Below, piece after piece: positions 9,401 to 17,546 of a stretch of 46,873 nt of DNA (within the stretch, counting starts at the first letter, position 1; each line of letters starts with the position of its first letter). A model generated the notes under the pieces. The model was not told the DNA's origin. It saw only the letters and a list, made by a program, of their open reading frames with translations, and made no database searches. A program made the position numbers and the translations under genes. The stretch comes from Candidatus Nyctobacter psychrophilus. GTDB taxonomy: Bacteria > Vulcanimicrobiota > Vulcanimicrobiia > Vulcanimicrobiales > Vulcanimicrobiaceae. The stretch lies in assembly GCA_014305025.1 (NCBI GenBank), contig JACRTY010000015.1:1-46873 (forward strand). Reading direction: 5' to 3'.

Positions 9401-9823
9401 TTTGGCCTGACGGCGTTCATCGGCTCCTTGATGCTCGTCGGCATCGCGGTCAAGAACGCCATCCTCGTCGTCGAGTTCACCAAGCAACTGCGCCGCGACG
9501 GAATGTCCCCGCGCGAGGCGGTCCTGCATGCCGGCCCTCGTCGCTTACGCCCGATCTTGATGACGACGATCGCCACGATCGGCGGCATGCTGCCGCTCGC
9601 ACTCGCGCTGGAACCCGGTGCATCGACGCAAGCACCGCTCGGCACCGTCGTGATCGGCGGACTGATCACATCGACCTTGCTGTCGCTGCTCGTCGTTCCG
9701 ACGCTGTACCTGTGGACGGCAACCCACATCGAACCGCGCTTGACCAAGAGGCCCCCCACGTTCCGGGTCGAGGATTTACAGCGACCGGTGGAATTGCGCG
9801 ATCCAACACCGGCACGACCCTAA
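6461..9823 (+). CDS. RND efflux pump inner-membrane subunit (HAE1/AcrB-like)
   Basis: About 1,120 residues from the GTG at 6461, which gives the usual start VSIAQFAVTRRVSVAM; the frame is open upstream to 6260 without family resemblance. It has the full RND pattern: TM1, a porter domain with conserved PIENAV and DVEQQVARAQSQLP, TM2-6 with the proton-relay segment GLIVDDAVVVTENIFRHL, a second porter half, and TM8-12 with GSLMLVGIAVKNAILVVEF. It exports drugs or other amphiphiles using the proton gradient, with an adaptor and an outer-membrane channel. No adaptor gene is next to it. Two low-complexity Gly/Ser/Ala insertions, near 8390-8450 and 8900-9025, lie in the second periplasmic half. It ends 32 bases from the convergent RND gene. 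Confidence 0.93.
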   Translation: MSIAQFAVTRRVSVAMLATAIVVLGIFALPRLPIDLLPSFQPPVISVTVNYGNTEPETMESTVTRPIENAVARVSGIDYLQSDSYQGQTVVRAQFKFGTDINVAANDVEQQVARAQSQLPNDPNLSQPQIVKADPNAAPVVRFYVTDPTRTQRDLSDLFTNVLSDEFSAVSGVGSATIVGGQTRAIMVAPDQNKIAGYGLTNNDIIRKIANENVDDPAGIIAVGPDEFGIRTSALYRSAAEVGGAIIAIKNGAPIYLRDVASVSDSIEDQRVFTRVNGLPAISLVVTAQPDANIVATADGVYAKAAEIHKEYPSMVFHIAFEQRGFIQAAVDALEHTAAIGAVLAVLIILLFLHSWRSTLIVAVSLPVAVLGTLFATYMFHQTLNTMTLGGLALAVGLIVDDAVVVTENIFRHLDEGESPLHAARNATTQIFSAVLSSTITVVTVFVPLLLIPGLQGLIFGPFALTVMTAVAISLLVAVTTVPMLSSVFLRPNEAHSGGRFAARFDATYGRFERVYTRALTWALDRPLATLGGGLALFVLAFIALRTGAVQTEVFPAADSRFARFDLRTPNGTSVARSNGVSRLVEAALERDPRVQEVAASVGAAGYGTQRPVTNQISLAVTLRPDITGNKATLFVDQWQQRLGGGSRGRPGAARSSSATGAARFTPADRARFRALRRALIGTTVRARTIDILQQQIAQGSDALQLQIFGPDVSRLYALAQGVIPQLSTIPGVVRPDTNITATQPEVDVKVDRRKAAQYGFSTGDIAADVATATSGTIASYFQINGIQYPILVQAPPAQRRSFASLAGLQLTPPSVGGSTGAAPTLGTSRALGGIAGAGTPLSTSSGPSSQSLQSVPLSALADIRVGVGPSQISRQDKQRRIDINAPVIGQPLGTAVAAAQRIMDRYPLPAGYRWQFGPAITQNTETFSALGLVILLAVALIYMLLAAQFESFLDPLVIMMAVPFALVGIVGSLIITQRAFGLTAFIGSLMLVGIAVKNAILVVEFTKQLRRDGMSPREAVLHAGPRRLRPILMTTIATIGGMLPLALALEPGASTQAPLGTVVIGGLITSTLLSLLVVPTLYLWTATHIEPRLTKRPPTFRVEDLQRPVELRDPTPARP

Positions 9824-9855
9824 TCGAGCGTCGCGACGGTTCCAGGCACGTATGT

Positions 9856-12800
9856 CTAGACGACCCCTTTGCGAGTGTACTCAGGCGCAGGGGTAAGCAC
9901 CGGTGATTCCCGTTGCGTCGCAGGCTCGGTCGCACGCATGTCGCTGGACGTAGCGCCGGTAGCGCGGACGCGCTTCGGCGCCAGCCACAGATACACGACC
10001 GGCACGAGCACGAGGCTTAAGAGTAACGAACTCGACAGGCCGCCGATGACCACGACGCCCAGTGCGCGGCGCACCTGACTTCCGGGCTCGAGCGCCAGCG
10101 CGATCGGTAGCATCGAAACGACCATTGCGCTCGTCGTCATGACGATCGGGCGAAAGCGTAGTTCGGCGCTGCGTTCGATCGCCGCGCGTTTGTCGAGCCC
10201 GGTTCGGCGCAGTTGATCGGCGAAGTCGACCAGCAGGATGCTGTTCTTGATCACGAGCCCGACCAGCAGAACGAGTCCGATCATCGAGAAGAGATTGAGC
10301 GTCTGGTGCGTGAGCGCCAGTGAACCCAGCGCACCGACGGCGGTAACGGGAACGGCGAACATGATGATGAACGGCGAGCGAAAGTCGTTGTATAGCGCCA
10401 CCATCAGCAAATAGACCAGAACGAACGAGAGCAAGAGCGAGAACTTGATTCCCGACTGTAAGTCGGCCAGATTGGATTGGCTGCCGTTGGCTCCCGGCGC
10501 GACCGTGACGTTAGACGGAAGGTGCAGTGCGGCGAGACGCTCTTTGAATGTGCGCTGAATATTCGAGAGCTCGTAACCGGGCGAAACGTTCGCGCCTACA
10601 TGGACGACCACAATACGGTCTTGCCGCGTCATGACCGGCGGCAGCGGCACGTATTGCAAGTCGGCGATGTCGTCGATGTGTACGACTGCACCGCCATTGG
10701 ACCGTATCGGAATCGCATAGATGCCATGGATGTGCTGTTGATCTACCTGCGCATAGATCACGTCGACATATTTCAGACCTGAAGCGTCCGTGAATTGCGT
10801 CGCTCGCACGCCGCCGAACGCGGCCCGCACCGCCTGCGATGCCGTCCCGATGTTGACGTTGAGCGTTTGCGCGCGGCTGCGGTCGAAAACGACGTTGACT
10901 TGCGGTGTCAGCTGCGTGCCGACGGAGTTGACGGCGTAGACTCCGGATATTCTGCGCAGGACATCCGCGACCCGAGCGGCCGCCGCACCGGGGTCTCCGT
11001 TCGGCTGGCTGACGACGAAGTCGATGTCTTGCGACGGACCGCCGGTGACACCGCCTGCCGGTATCGTTACGACGGTCGCCTCGGGCATGAGACGCTTCGC
11101 TTGCTGTTGCACATAGCGCGTCCAATAATCCGTGGGATGACTGCGGTTCTCTTTAAGAAACACATGGATCTGTCCGACGGAACCTTCGTTGATGACACCG
11201 CCGAATTGCGGCTGATAAGCTCCTGCGATCGTCGTTTCCGATTGTAGATCGCCGATGCGGTTGACTGCAGACTCCAGGCGGCGGATGCCCGCGGTCGTCG
11301 CTTCCAGCGGAGTGCCGGCCGGATAGGCCGCCTGCACGTAAAAGTTGCCTTGATCTCCGTTCGGAATGAACTCGAACCCGACGAGCCCCGCCGGCACGAG
11401 GCCGACCGCGAGCACGAGCGTAATCGCTGCAATGCCGACCACGAGCCAGCCGCGACGTAAGGCCCACGGTAAGAGTCCGTCGATGTACGCCCGTCGTACG
11501 CGTTCGAAAGCGGCGTCGAACCAATCGATGACGCGGGGCGGCTTCCACGTGGACAGCAATGACCAGCGGCCGGCGAACGCCGGCGTAACCGTGAACCCGA
11601 CCACGAGCGACGTCAATGTCGCGACCACGACGACCAGCGCAAATTCCTGCAAGAAGCGCCCGATGATCCCCGGCAAAAAGGCGATCGGCAGAAAGATGAC
11701 GACATCGACCAACGTCAACGTGATCGCCGCCATGCCGATCTCGGTGCGGCCCTGGATGGCCGCGGTTTGTGGGTCTTCGCCATCATCGAAATGGCGCTTG
11801 ATATTTTCGAGAACGACGGTCGAATCGTCGACCATGATCCCGATCGCCAACGTCATCGCCCCAAGCGAAACCGTATCGAGCGTAAAGTTGGCGAGTTTCA
11901 TGACGGCGAGGGTGACGAACAGCGATGTTGGGATTGCGATGAGAACGACGACGGCGTTGCGCCAGGAGCGTAGGAAGAAGAGCATGGTGACCGACGTCAG
12001 CACGACCGCCTCAAGCAGACTGCGAACCGCGCCGTTGACCTGTTGCTTCGTATAGTCCGACTCGATGTCGACGATACGTATCTGAACGTCAGGAAACGCT
12101 TCGGCGAGTTGCGGTAATGCCGCCAGCACCACACGAGACGTGGCGATATCGCTTGCACCGGTTGCTTTGGTGACGTCGAGGCCGACGATTGCATTGCGCC
12201 CACTGAAGGCATAGACCCGGCGCGGTTCGTAGGCATCGCTCACGGACGCAACGTCGTTCACCCGGAAAAGCCGCTTCGAGACCGTCCATGGGTTTTGGCC
12301 TGAAATCGCCGCGCTGTTCGGAGCGGCGCCCGTTAGCAGCAGCGCACCGACTTGCTGAGGCGTTTGGATGTCGCCGCGAACCGTGATCCCGGTTTCGCGG
12401 TTGGTTGCGTACGCGAGACCCCCGGGCGCCAGTACATTGTTGTTCGAGATCGCGCTCAGGACGTCGGTCAAGGTATAGCCCGAAGCCTCGAGGCGCCCCG
12501 GATCCACTTCGGTTTGAAAAGACGGTGTAACGTTGCCGCTGACCTGAACCGCCGCAACGCCCGGAAGCTGCGTCAGCGCCGGAATGATCTTATTGGTAAG
12601 GAGACCCGAAAAAGCGCCCGGGCTCAGGCTATCCGAACTCGTAACCAGGGAAATGACCGCGCCCTGCGTCGGATCGACGGTCGAAACGACCGGCGTCTGT
12701 AGGTCGCTCGGCAGTTGCGACTGTGCCGCGTTGACCCGGTTTTGGACTTGCAGCAAGTCGGCATTTTGATCCGACGAAAGCGCAAAGACGGCAGCAATGC

Positions 12801-13068
12801 TGGCCTTCCCGGCGACGATCGTCGTGTTGAGGTGGTCCAGGTTGGGCGCGCCGGCGATTTGGTCTTCGATGGGACGCACGATCGCATCACGGATTTGACT
12901 CGTGGACGCCCCGGGATACGTCGCCGTAACCGAGATTGTCGGAAAATCAACGTTCGGGTATTGTTGGCGTACGAGCGTCGGCATCACCATGATACCGGCC
13001 AACGCCGTCAACAAAATGAAAACGATGACGAGGATGGGGCGTTTGACGACCAGCGCCGTCAACGACAT
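9856..13068 (-). CDS. Second RND efflux pump inner-membrane subunit
   Basis: 1,070 residues, starting MSLTALVVKRPILVIVFILL at an ATG that shares one base with the adaptor's stop (TGATG), so translation is coupled. All RND landmarks are present: VRPIEDQIAG, the TM4 relay segment AIGIMVDDSTVVLENIKRHF, and the C-terminal GLVLLVGLVIKNSILLVDF. It differs clearly from the convergent pump at 6461-9823 and lacks that pump's Gly/Ser insertions, so it is not a recent duplicate. Together with the adaptor it forms a proton-driven exporter. No outer-membrane TolC-like gene lies in the window. It is the last gene of the minus-strand run that begins at 17353. Confidence 0.94.
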   Translation of the reverse strand: MSLTALVVKRPILVIVFILLTALAGIMVMPTLVRQQYPNVDFPTISVTATYPGASTSQIRDAIVRPIEDQIAGAPNLDHLNTTIVAGKASIAAVFALSSDQNADLLQVQNRVNAAQSQLPSDLQTPVVSTVDPTQGAVISLVTSSDSLSPGAFSGLLTNKIIPALTQLPGVAAVQVSGNVTPSFQTEVDPGRLEASGYTLTDVLSAISNNNVLAPGGLAYATNRETGITVRGDIQTPQQVGALLLTGAAPNSAAISGQNPWTVSKRLFRVNDVASVSDAYEPRRVYAFSGRNAIVGLDVTKATGASDIATSRVVLAALPQLAEAFPDVQIRIVDIESDYTKQQVNGAVRSLLEAVVLTSVTMLFFLRSWRNAVVVLIAIPTSLFVTLAVMKLANFTLDTVSLGAMTLAIGIMVDDSTVVLENIKRHFDDGEDPQTAAIQGRTEIGMAAITLTLVDVVIFLPIAFLPGIIGRFLQEFALVVVVATLTSLVVGFTVTPAFAGRWSLLSTWKPPRVIDWFDAAFERVRRAYIDGLLPWALRRGWLVVGIAAITLVLAVGLVPAGLVGFEFIPNGDQGNFYVQAAYPAGTPLEATTAGIRRLESAVNRIGDLQSETTIAGAYQPQFGGVINEGSVGQIHVFLKENRSHPTDYWTRYVQQQAKRLMPEATVVTIPAGGVTGGPSQDIDFVVSQPNGDPGAAAARVADVLRRISGVYAVNSVGTQLTPQVNVVFDRSRAQTLNVNIGTASQAVRAAFGGVRATQFTDASGLKYVDVIYAQVDQQHIHGIYAIPIRSNGGAVVHIDDIADLQYVPLPPVMTRQDRIVVVHVGANVSPGYELSNIQRTFKERLAALHLPSNVTVAPGANGSQSNLADLQSGIKFSLLLSFVLVYLLMVALYNDFRSPFIIMFAVPVTAVGALGSLALTHQTLNLFSMIGLVLLVGLVIKNSILLVDFADQLRRTGLDKRAAIERSAELRFRPIVMTTSAMVVSMLPIALALEPGSQVRRALGVVVIGGLSSSLLLSLVLVPVVYLWLAPKRVRATGATSSDMRATEPATQRESPVLTPAPEYTRKGVV

Positions 13069-14369
13069 CAGCGCACCGCGACCCGTTGACCGTCGAGGAT
13101 ACCAAGCTGCCCGTTGTCGACGATCCGCTCGCCCGAGCGCAATCCGGTGACGATGGAACGGCCGTTACTTTCCGCCACCTCGTGCACCGGCACGATCTTC
13201 GCCATGCCGTCGCGCACGACCACCACGTGCGAGTGCCTATAGTCGGTAAAGGCCGTCGTCGGGACGCTCGTCCCGTACGCCGGTTTCAAATGAACGAGGC
13301 CGGTGACGACCATTCCGGATTGAAAGACCTTGGGATTGACGACGCGCACCTTGACGGTGAAGTTCGTCGAACCCGGATCGCTCTGCCCGAGCACCGCGAC
13401 CACGCTACCGCGTGCGCTCGGCGTGCTTCCGTGACCGATCTCGATGTCGACCGGGTCGCCGGCGCGCACGTTGAAGACCTGCGATGTCGTTGCGCTCAAG
13501 ACTGCGTACACCAACGCCGTGTCCTGAATGGTGAACAGGGTCCGTCCACCGGGGTATTCACCCGGATTGAGGTTACGATTGACGACGGTGCCGTCGATCG
13601 GCGACGTGATCGTCGCTTTCGCCAGTTGCGCGCGCGCTTCGTTCGCTTGCGCGTGGGCAGATGAGGCGGCCGCGCGTGCCGCCCCGATCGTCGTGGCTTG
13701 CAGACCGCCCGTGCCGGTCCCGTTCACCTCGACCGTGGTCCGCGTGTTTCGCAGTGCCGAGCGCGCCGAGCGAAGTGCCGCCAGATCGTTCCCAACCATC
13801 TCGAGCTGCGTCTCGAGTTGCTGTTGGGAGATGTAGCCGCGCGCAAGAAGGTCTCGGTCCCGATCGAGATTTCGTTTGTCGAGCGTGTATTTGAACAGCG
13901 CTTGCGCGGCTGAATCTTGAGCCGCGTGCAAGCCATCGAGGCCTTGCGCGATGGCCAATCTACTCTGGTACGCTGTTTGCGAGGTCTTGAGATCAGCCTC
14001 CGCGGCGCTCCGCTCTGCGCCGTCAACGTTGGCTTGCAAATCGGTCGCGTCGAATTCTGCGAGGACCTGACCCCTGGTGACGGCGTCGCCTTCATGGACG
14101 TAGACGGCGGTCGCGGGTTCGCTCAAGTTGCTCGAGATGGCAACGTTTTGATAGGGCGAGATCAACCCCGAAAGGCTCAGTTCGGGGTCCAGCCGAGCGG
14201 CACGCACCGATGACGTCTGCACGACCGGGAGCCCTGCAGCGACGGGCGATGCCGTGGAAGCCGCATGTCCGCCGGCGTGCCCGCATCCCGCGACGCACAC
14301 GGCGAGTATGCCGGCGAAGCACCACGTCGGCCAGATTGTGCACCACGATGCGGGACGTTGGGGTTGCAT
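13068..14369 (-). CDS. RND periplasmic adaptor (membrane fusion) lipoprotein
   Basis: About 433 residues from the ATG at 14369; in-frame ATGs at 14393 and 14414 are alternatives. The chosen start gives MQPQRPASW, a hydrophobic stretch and a lipobox (VAGC), so it is a predicted lipoprotein. The fold is typical: a biotinyl-lipoyl half (EGDAVTRGQVLAEFDATDL), a long alpha-helical hairpin (about residues 115-225), the second lipoyl half (ATITSPIDGTVVNRNLNPGE), a beta-barrel and a membrane-proximal domain ending LDGQRVAVR. It bridges the inner-membrane pump encoded next to an outer-membrane channel. The stop and the pump's start overlap (TGATG). Confidence 0.92.
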   Translation of the reverse strand: MQPQRPASWCTIWPTWCFAGILAVCVAGCGHAGGHAASTASPVAAGLPVVQTSSVRAARLDPELSLSGLISPYQNVAISSNLSEPATAVYVHEGDAVTRGQVLAEFDATDLQANVDGAERSAAEADLKTSQTAYQSRLAIAQGLDGLHAAQDSAAQALFKYTLDKRNLDRDRDLLARGYISQQQLETQLEMVGNDLAALRSARSALRNTRTTVEVNGTGTGGLQATTIGAARAAASSAHAQANEARAQLAKATITSPIDGTVVNRNLNPGEYPGGRTLFTIQDTALVYAVLSATTSQVFNVRAGDPVDIEIGHGSTPSARGSVVAVLGQSDPGSTNFTVKVRVVNPKVFQSGMVVTGLVHLKPAYGTSVPTTAFTDYRHSHVVVVRDGMAKIVPVHEVAESNGRSIVTGLRSGERIVDNGQLGILDGQRVAVR

Positions 14370-14432
14370 GTCGCCCGTTCCGATGTTCAACATTCGGTCC
14401 GCCAAGCGGCCCACCCCGCTGCGTTGCGCTCT

Positions 14433-15047
14433 TTAGGAGTTGTCCGCACGGAGGGCGTCGCTCGGGATTGGCGCCGCCGATTTGGTCGTCGGCTCACTGC
14501 ATACGGTTGAATCTCTCGCGACGGTGGCGACATACTTTTGACCTTTAGCGATCTCAACGCTCGTCATCTTCGAAAAACGCTTCGGTTTGTGATATTCGGA
14601 GCGGACGAACGACAAGTCGATCGTCGCTCCACAGAACGACTGCAGCTTGTCGACCGACACCCGTAAATCGGCGCCTTTACTGGCAACTCGGTTTGCCGCC
14701 CCCCCGGCGACCGCTCCGACCGGCCCGAGCAACATGCCCGCACGTCCGGCGCGCACCTTTCGCCCCTGCACGGCATCTTCAACGACGCCGCTCGCGCGAT
14801 CGCCGGCCTTGGCCACGATCGCGCCGTTCACGATCACGTCATCCGTTACCGTATACGCGAGGTGTTCGCCGACGTGGAAGGTCGCCGAATTGATCGCGTT
14901 ATAGGTCTGCACGACGACCGGCGTGCCTTTGGGAAGCGACGTCGTTGCGTCTGCCACCGGCGCCCGACCGCCTTGCGCGCTTGCCCCGAAGCCGGCTAAT
15001 GAAAAACAAGCCAAGAGCGGCACTGCGAATCGAAACGAGGGTGCCAT
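14433..15047 (-). CDS. Exported protein of unknown function
   Basis: 204 residues. The start is decided by TAGGAG seven bases before the ATG at 15047. The N-terminus MAPSFRFAVPLLACFSLAGFGASAQ is a clear Sec signal peptide. The mature part has LPKGTPVVVQTYNAINSA, a pattern seen in exported proteins with SH3-like or transport-associated small domains. It then has VIVNGAIVAKAGDRASGVV, a glycine-rich stretch that could insert in a membrane (GMLLGPVGAVAGGAANRV), and a C-terminal region with two cysteines. Because it sits 63 bases upstream of the adaptor on the same strand, it may be an envelope component linked to the efflux pump. No family assignment is made. Confidence 0.75.
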   Translation of the reverse strand: MAPSFRFAVPLLACFSLAGFGASAQGGRAPVADATTSLPKGTPVVVQTYNAINSATFHVGEHLAYTVTDDVIVNGAIVAKAGDRASGVVEDAVQGRKVRAGRAGMLLGPVGAVAGGAANRVASKGADLRVSVDKLQSFCGATIDLSFVRSEYHKPKRFSKMTSVEIAKGQKYVATVARDSTVCSEPTTKSAAPIPSDALRADNS

Positions 15048-15287
15048 CGTACGTCTCCTATTCGAGTCGTTGGTAGTGTTTTGCAACTCATCCTGGACGA
15101 TGTAAGCAGTTCCATCGACCGTCGCAACGGTGAGGTTGTCGGTCCACGAGACGCGGTACTTCCAGCCGGCTCGAAGCCGCAGGCGAGCGCCGAGCGACGC
15201 GAGCCGGCGAACGAGTTATCGCGCGTCCGATGCCGAGAGCGAGCAGCGAAGCAGTAGCAGGCTTCACCATCTCGTTACGCTCCAAGC
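15048..15287 (-). other. 240-base gap holding a possible decayed reading frame
   Basis: No confident gene. On the minus strand, a frame following a TAA near 15213 reads AGWKYRVSWTDNLTVATVDG and runs in-frame into the next gene's start. Another frame carries MVKPATASLLALGIG, a signal-peptide-like start at about 15270. The two could be halves of one broken exported protein. The strong ribosome-binding site at 15055-15060 shows that the downstream gene starts separately. Confidence 0.3.
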
Positions 15288-15626
15288 CTACTTGATAACC
15301 ACGACGTTGTCGAATGAACGAGCCGGACCCTTGAACTTCGTTTGGAATGTGCCGGAAACGGTCGCCTGATCCCCGTCATGACGTGACGCATTCGTTTCAT
15401 CGATCACGACGACGCACTTCGCATCGCAAAGTTGAAAGGCGGCGACGGTACCCATGAGTGTCTTTTTGGTCTGAAAGTGTCCGATCTTACCTACCACGGT
15501 AACCGGCTTGCCTTCATAGGCTGACGGGTTGGTTAGAATCGTAGATGGAGTCAGGCTCGCGGCCAAGGCCGGCGCGGCGACGGCGAGACACAGCGAAGCC
15601 GCCGCAAGAGTGGAAAAGCGGATCAT
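15288..15626 (-). CDS. Exported small protein with an OB-fold-like domain
   Basis: 112 residues with a signal peptide (MIRFSTLAAASLCLAVAAPALA). The mature domain has the repeating beta-strand pattern of a small OB fold: NPSAYEGKPVTVVGKIGHF, AAFQLCDAKCVVVIDETN, DQATVSGTFQTKF and SFDNVVVIK. Similar exported domains occur in many bacteria and are mostly uncharacterised. The ATG follows AAAGGA by eight bases. It belongs to the minus-strand run of exported proteins upstream of the efflux adaptor. Two cysteines four residues apart (CDAKC) could form a disulfide or bind metal. The function is unknown. Confidence 0.75.
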   Translation of the reverse strand: MIRFSTLAAASLCLAVAAPALAASLTPSTILTNPSAYEGKPVTVVGKIGHFQTKKTLMGTVAAFQLCDAKCVVVIDETNASRHDGDQATVSGTFQTKFKGPARSFDNVVVIK

Positions 15627-15671
15627 GCGTGGAGTCCTTTCACCGTGGACTAGAAGTGGTATGATGAATCT

Positions 15672-16019
15672 TTATTTGCCGGGCAGAAGATCGCAATCGA
15701 TCATCTTGTTGAGCAGCGGCCCGGCGACTTTGTTGACGAAGCGCTCGCGGGCAGCTGGGTCTTTTTTCATCATTCCGCTGGCTCTCCCCGAGCTCGACCC
15801 GCTGCCGCTCTTCTGTTTTTTGAGCATGGCTTCGAATTGCGGGCACGAATCCGTTTGAATCTGACTGACCATTTGATTTGCGACGTCGTCGATGACGCGG
15901 TTCTTGATCTGCTCACGCATCTGCGCGGAGCCGGGCGCCATCGTCGCGGTGCCGAGCGCGGCGGCGCTGAAGGTTGTGATAAGCAGCAGACGTGCCGCTG
16001 AGGAAAGGTGTTTGGTCAC
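15672..16019 (-). CDS. Small exported protein of unknown function
   Basis: 115 residues from a GTG at 16019, chosen because AAAGGA lies six bases upstream; a TTG at 16034 is less likely. After a signal peptide (VTKHLSSAARLLLITTFSAAALG) the mature part is helical and charged, with a serine/glycine linker (SGSGSSSGRASG) and two cysteines, one in DSCPQFEAML and one in MIDCDLLPGK near the end. The KDPAARERFVNKVAGPLLNKM stretch looks like an amphipathic helix. It starts 11 bases after the preceding gene ends, so the two are co-transcribed. No family is recognised. Confidence 0.7.
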   Translation of the reverse strand: MTKHLSSAARLLLITTFSAAALGTATMAPGSAQMREQIKNRVIDDVANQMVSQIQTDSCPQFEAMLKKQKSGSGSSSGRASGMMKKDPAARERFVNKVAGPLLNKMIDCDLLPGK

Positions 16020-16030
16020 GGTCGTTCCTT

Positions 16031-17353
16031 TCAAAAAGTGTGCGAGGAAGGCGGGCGCGTAACGTCGCTCCGGGCGTCGAAATTTGCAAACGACGAACAG
16101 TCGCTGATGTATTCGGAGGCGGCCTTGTAGATGATTGTCCGGTGTTCGGGTGGGGCTGGTGGCCCATGCGGGCGCCCTGCTTGATTTGCCAGGCCCACAA
16201 TGTCCGGGTCGCTGCAGAGCTTCGTTAGACGCTCCATCGTGCTGTCGGCGAATCGTTCTGAAGCCACCGTCAGTCCGACGCTGGCGTTCTGCGCCGGCAG
16301 TGTAAGATTCTGGCTTTCATAGAATCCGAGCAACGACCCGGATAGAACCGGCGCCGTCGAGTCGGTTTTGGTGATCGTCATGCTTTTCGGAGCCGTCGTC
16401 ACCGTCGTTTTCGACTTGTCCGATACGAGGAACGGCACGATCGCAGAAAAGATTCCAAGCGCCAAAGCATCTTGATGCGCTTTTCCCGTAACGGCTTGTT
16501 GGGTGTACAGGCTGAGCGGCGAGACGCCCGGGTTGTGATCCTCTTCTCCGCAGCCCAGCATTTCGACGGAAGCCGAAACGTTTGTAAAGTTCGCCACCAG
16601 CAGAAGATAGTTGTGGTGCGATGTTTCAGGAATGCTTGTTTCAATGACGAGCGCTCCGCGCGTGTTGGAGTCGAGCTGACACTGCGACGCGAAGCTATCG
16701 GGCGTCGTCCAATCTGCCCGGCCGGCGACTGCGACGTCGGAGTCGGCTCGGCGTTGCGCTTCTATTAATCGGCCGACGACGGAACGGATCAAAACGGCTG
16801 CGGCGGTCTGATCGGCTGCGCCGGTGGCAAAAACGTAAAACGTCGGCCGCGACGCGACGCTGGGTAGCGGCGTTTCGGTCGGTTCCGGTGTGGGCGGGGT
16901 GCTCAAGTAGGTCCAGTATGCGGCGCATCGCTCCAGCCGCTCGTAGAGGGCGAAGCGATTCGACGTCAAGGTTGCGGCCGGCGGATTCTGGCACACCGGC
17001 GTCGGTGTCGGCGTTGCCGCCGCCAAGGGACCGGCCGCGACCCAATAGGGTGAGGGCGACGGTGTCGGGAGGTGGACCAGCGCCTCGTCGATCTTCCGCG
17101 AGCATTCGATGATCCGGCCCTGCAGCAGCGCGATCTGATTGCGCTTCCGCTCGGCGTCACGGTCGCCGAGGTCGCCCAGAACATCGAGAGCGGCCGAGCC
17201 GTCGCAGATCCCGGCCAGCGGCGTAACCGCTTTCGCGGCGCCCCGCTGCCGCACAGGCGCCGTCGGCTTCGCGGCAGCCTTGCGCGGCGCCAGGCTTTGA
17301 GCACCCACGGTCGACGCTACCAGCATGGCGGCGAGCAAAAGCTTTGGTCGCAT
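16031..17353 (-). CDS. Large exported protein with proline/threonine linkers, unknown function
   Basis: 440 residues from the ATG at 17353 (MRPKLLLAAMLVASTVGAQ, a signal peptide); the frame is open upstream to 17527 but that part looks non-coding. A basic, Lys/Ala-rich segment is followed by a coiled-coil-like helix (ERKRNQIALLQGRIIECSRK) and two low-complexity linkers (LPTPSPSP, PTPTP, TPPTPEPTETPLP). A possible globular domain lies at about 210-370 (SRPTFYVFATGAADQTAAAVLIRS..., then YLLLVANFTNVSASVEMLGC). The organisation suggests a periplasmic or surface protein tethered by flexible linkers. It heads the minus-strand run and is divergent from the two-component system, which could control it. 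No family is recognised. Confidence 0.7.
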   Translation of the reverse strand: MRPKLLLAAMLVASTVGAQSLAPRKAAAKPTAPVRQRGAAKAVTPLAGICDGSAALDVLGDLGDRDAERKRNQIALLQGRIIECSRKIDEALVHLPTPSPSPYWVAAGPLAAATPTPTPVCQNPPAATLTSNRFALYERLERCAAYWTYLSTPPTPEPTETPLPSVASRPTFYVFATGAADQTAAAVLIRSVVGRLIEAQRRADSDVAVAGRADWTTPDSFASQCQLDSNTRGALVIETSIPETSHHNYLLLVANFTNVSASVEMLGCGEEDHNPGVSPLSLYTQQAVTGKAHQDALALGIFSAIVPFLVSDKSKTTVTTAPKSMTITKTDSTAPVLSGSLLGFYESQNLTLPAQNASVGLTVASERFADSTMERLTKLCSDPDIVGLANQAGRPHGPPAPPEHRTIIYKAASEYISDCSSFANFDARSDVTRPPSSHTF

Positions 17354-17460
17354 ACTTCGTTGCGTCGCAGGTTCGCCGTGCCGGTTCGCAACCATGGCGA
17401 CCGCAGGGACGCGCCACGGGCGGGGTACTCGTGCTGCACGGCACGAACGGTAACACGGGC

Positions 17461-17504
17461 GGCGGAGAATCGCCGGAGAGCCGGCGGAGAAGAATTGGAG
17501 AATT
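17461..17504. promoter_or_regulatory. Four tandem 11-bp direct repeats, probable response-regulator operator
   Basis: GGAGA occurs at 17464, 17475, 17486 and 17497, exactly 11 bases apart. The full units are GGCGGAGAATC, GCCGGAGAGCC, GGCGGAGAAGA and ATTGGAGAATT. One helical turn per unit is the arrangement bound head-to-tail by OmpR/PhoB-type regulators, and such a regulator begins 43 bases to the right. The array ends just before the -35 position of a promoter facing that gene and lies upstream of the divergent gene at 17353, so it could serve both directions. Confidence 0.7.
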
Positions 17505-17529
17505 TTTCCGGTGATTTTCCAGGACATCT

Positions 17530-17537
17530 GCTACGAT
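17530..17537 (+). promoter_or_regulatory. Extended -10 promoter for the response regulator; possibly leaderless mRNA
   Basis: TGCTACGAT, a TGn-type extended -10 (hexamer 17532-17537), ends nine bases before the ATG at 17547. No good -35 is visible at the right distance (CGGTGA at 17509-17514), as expected for an activator-dependent promoter with the repeats directly upstream. No ribosome-binding site precedes the ATG, so the transcript would be nearly leaderless. This is inference from spacing only. Confidence 0.45.
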
Positions 17538-17546
17538 GCGATCGCA

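Noticed and set aside
15088..15285. A 65-residue minus-strand protein starting with a hydrophobic stretch.
   Set aside because: The part after the first 20 residues is Arg/Ser-rich and inconsistent. More likely a fragment than a gene.
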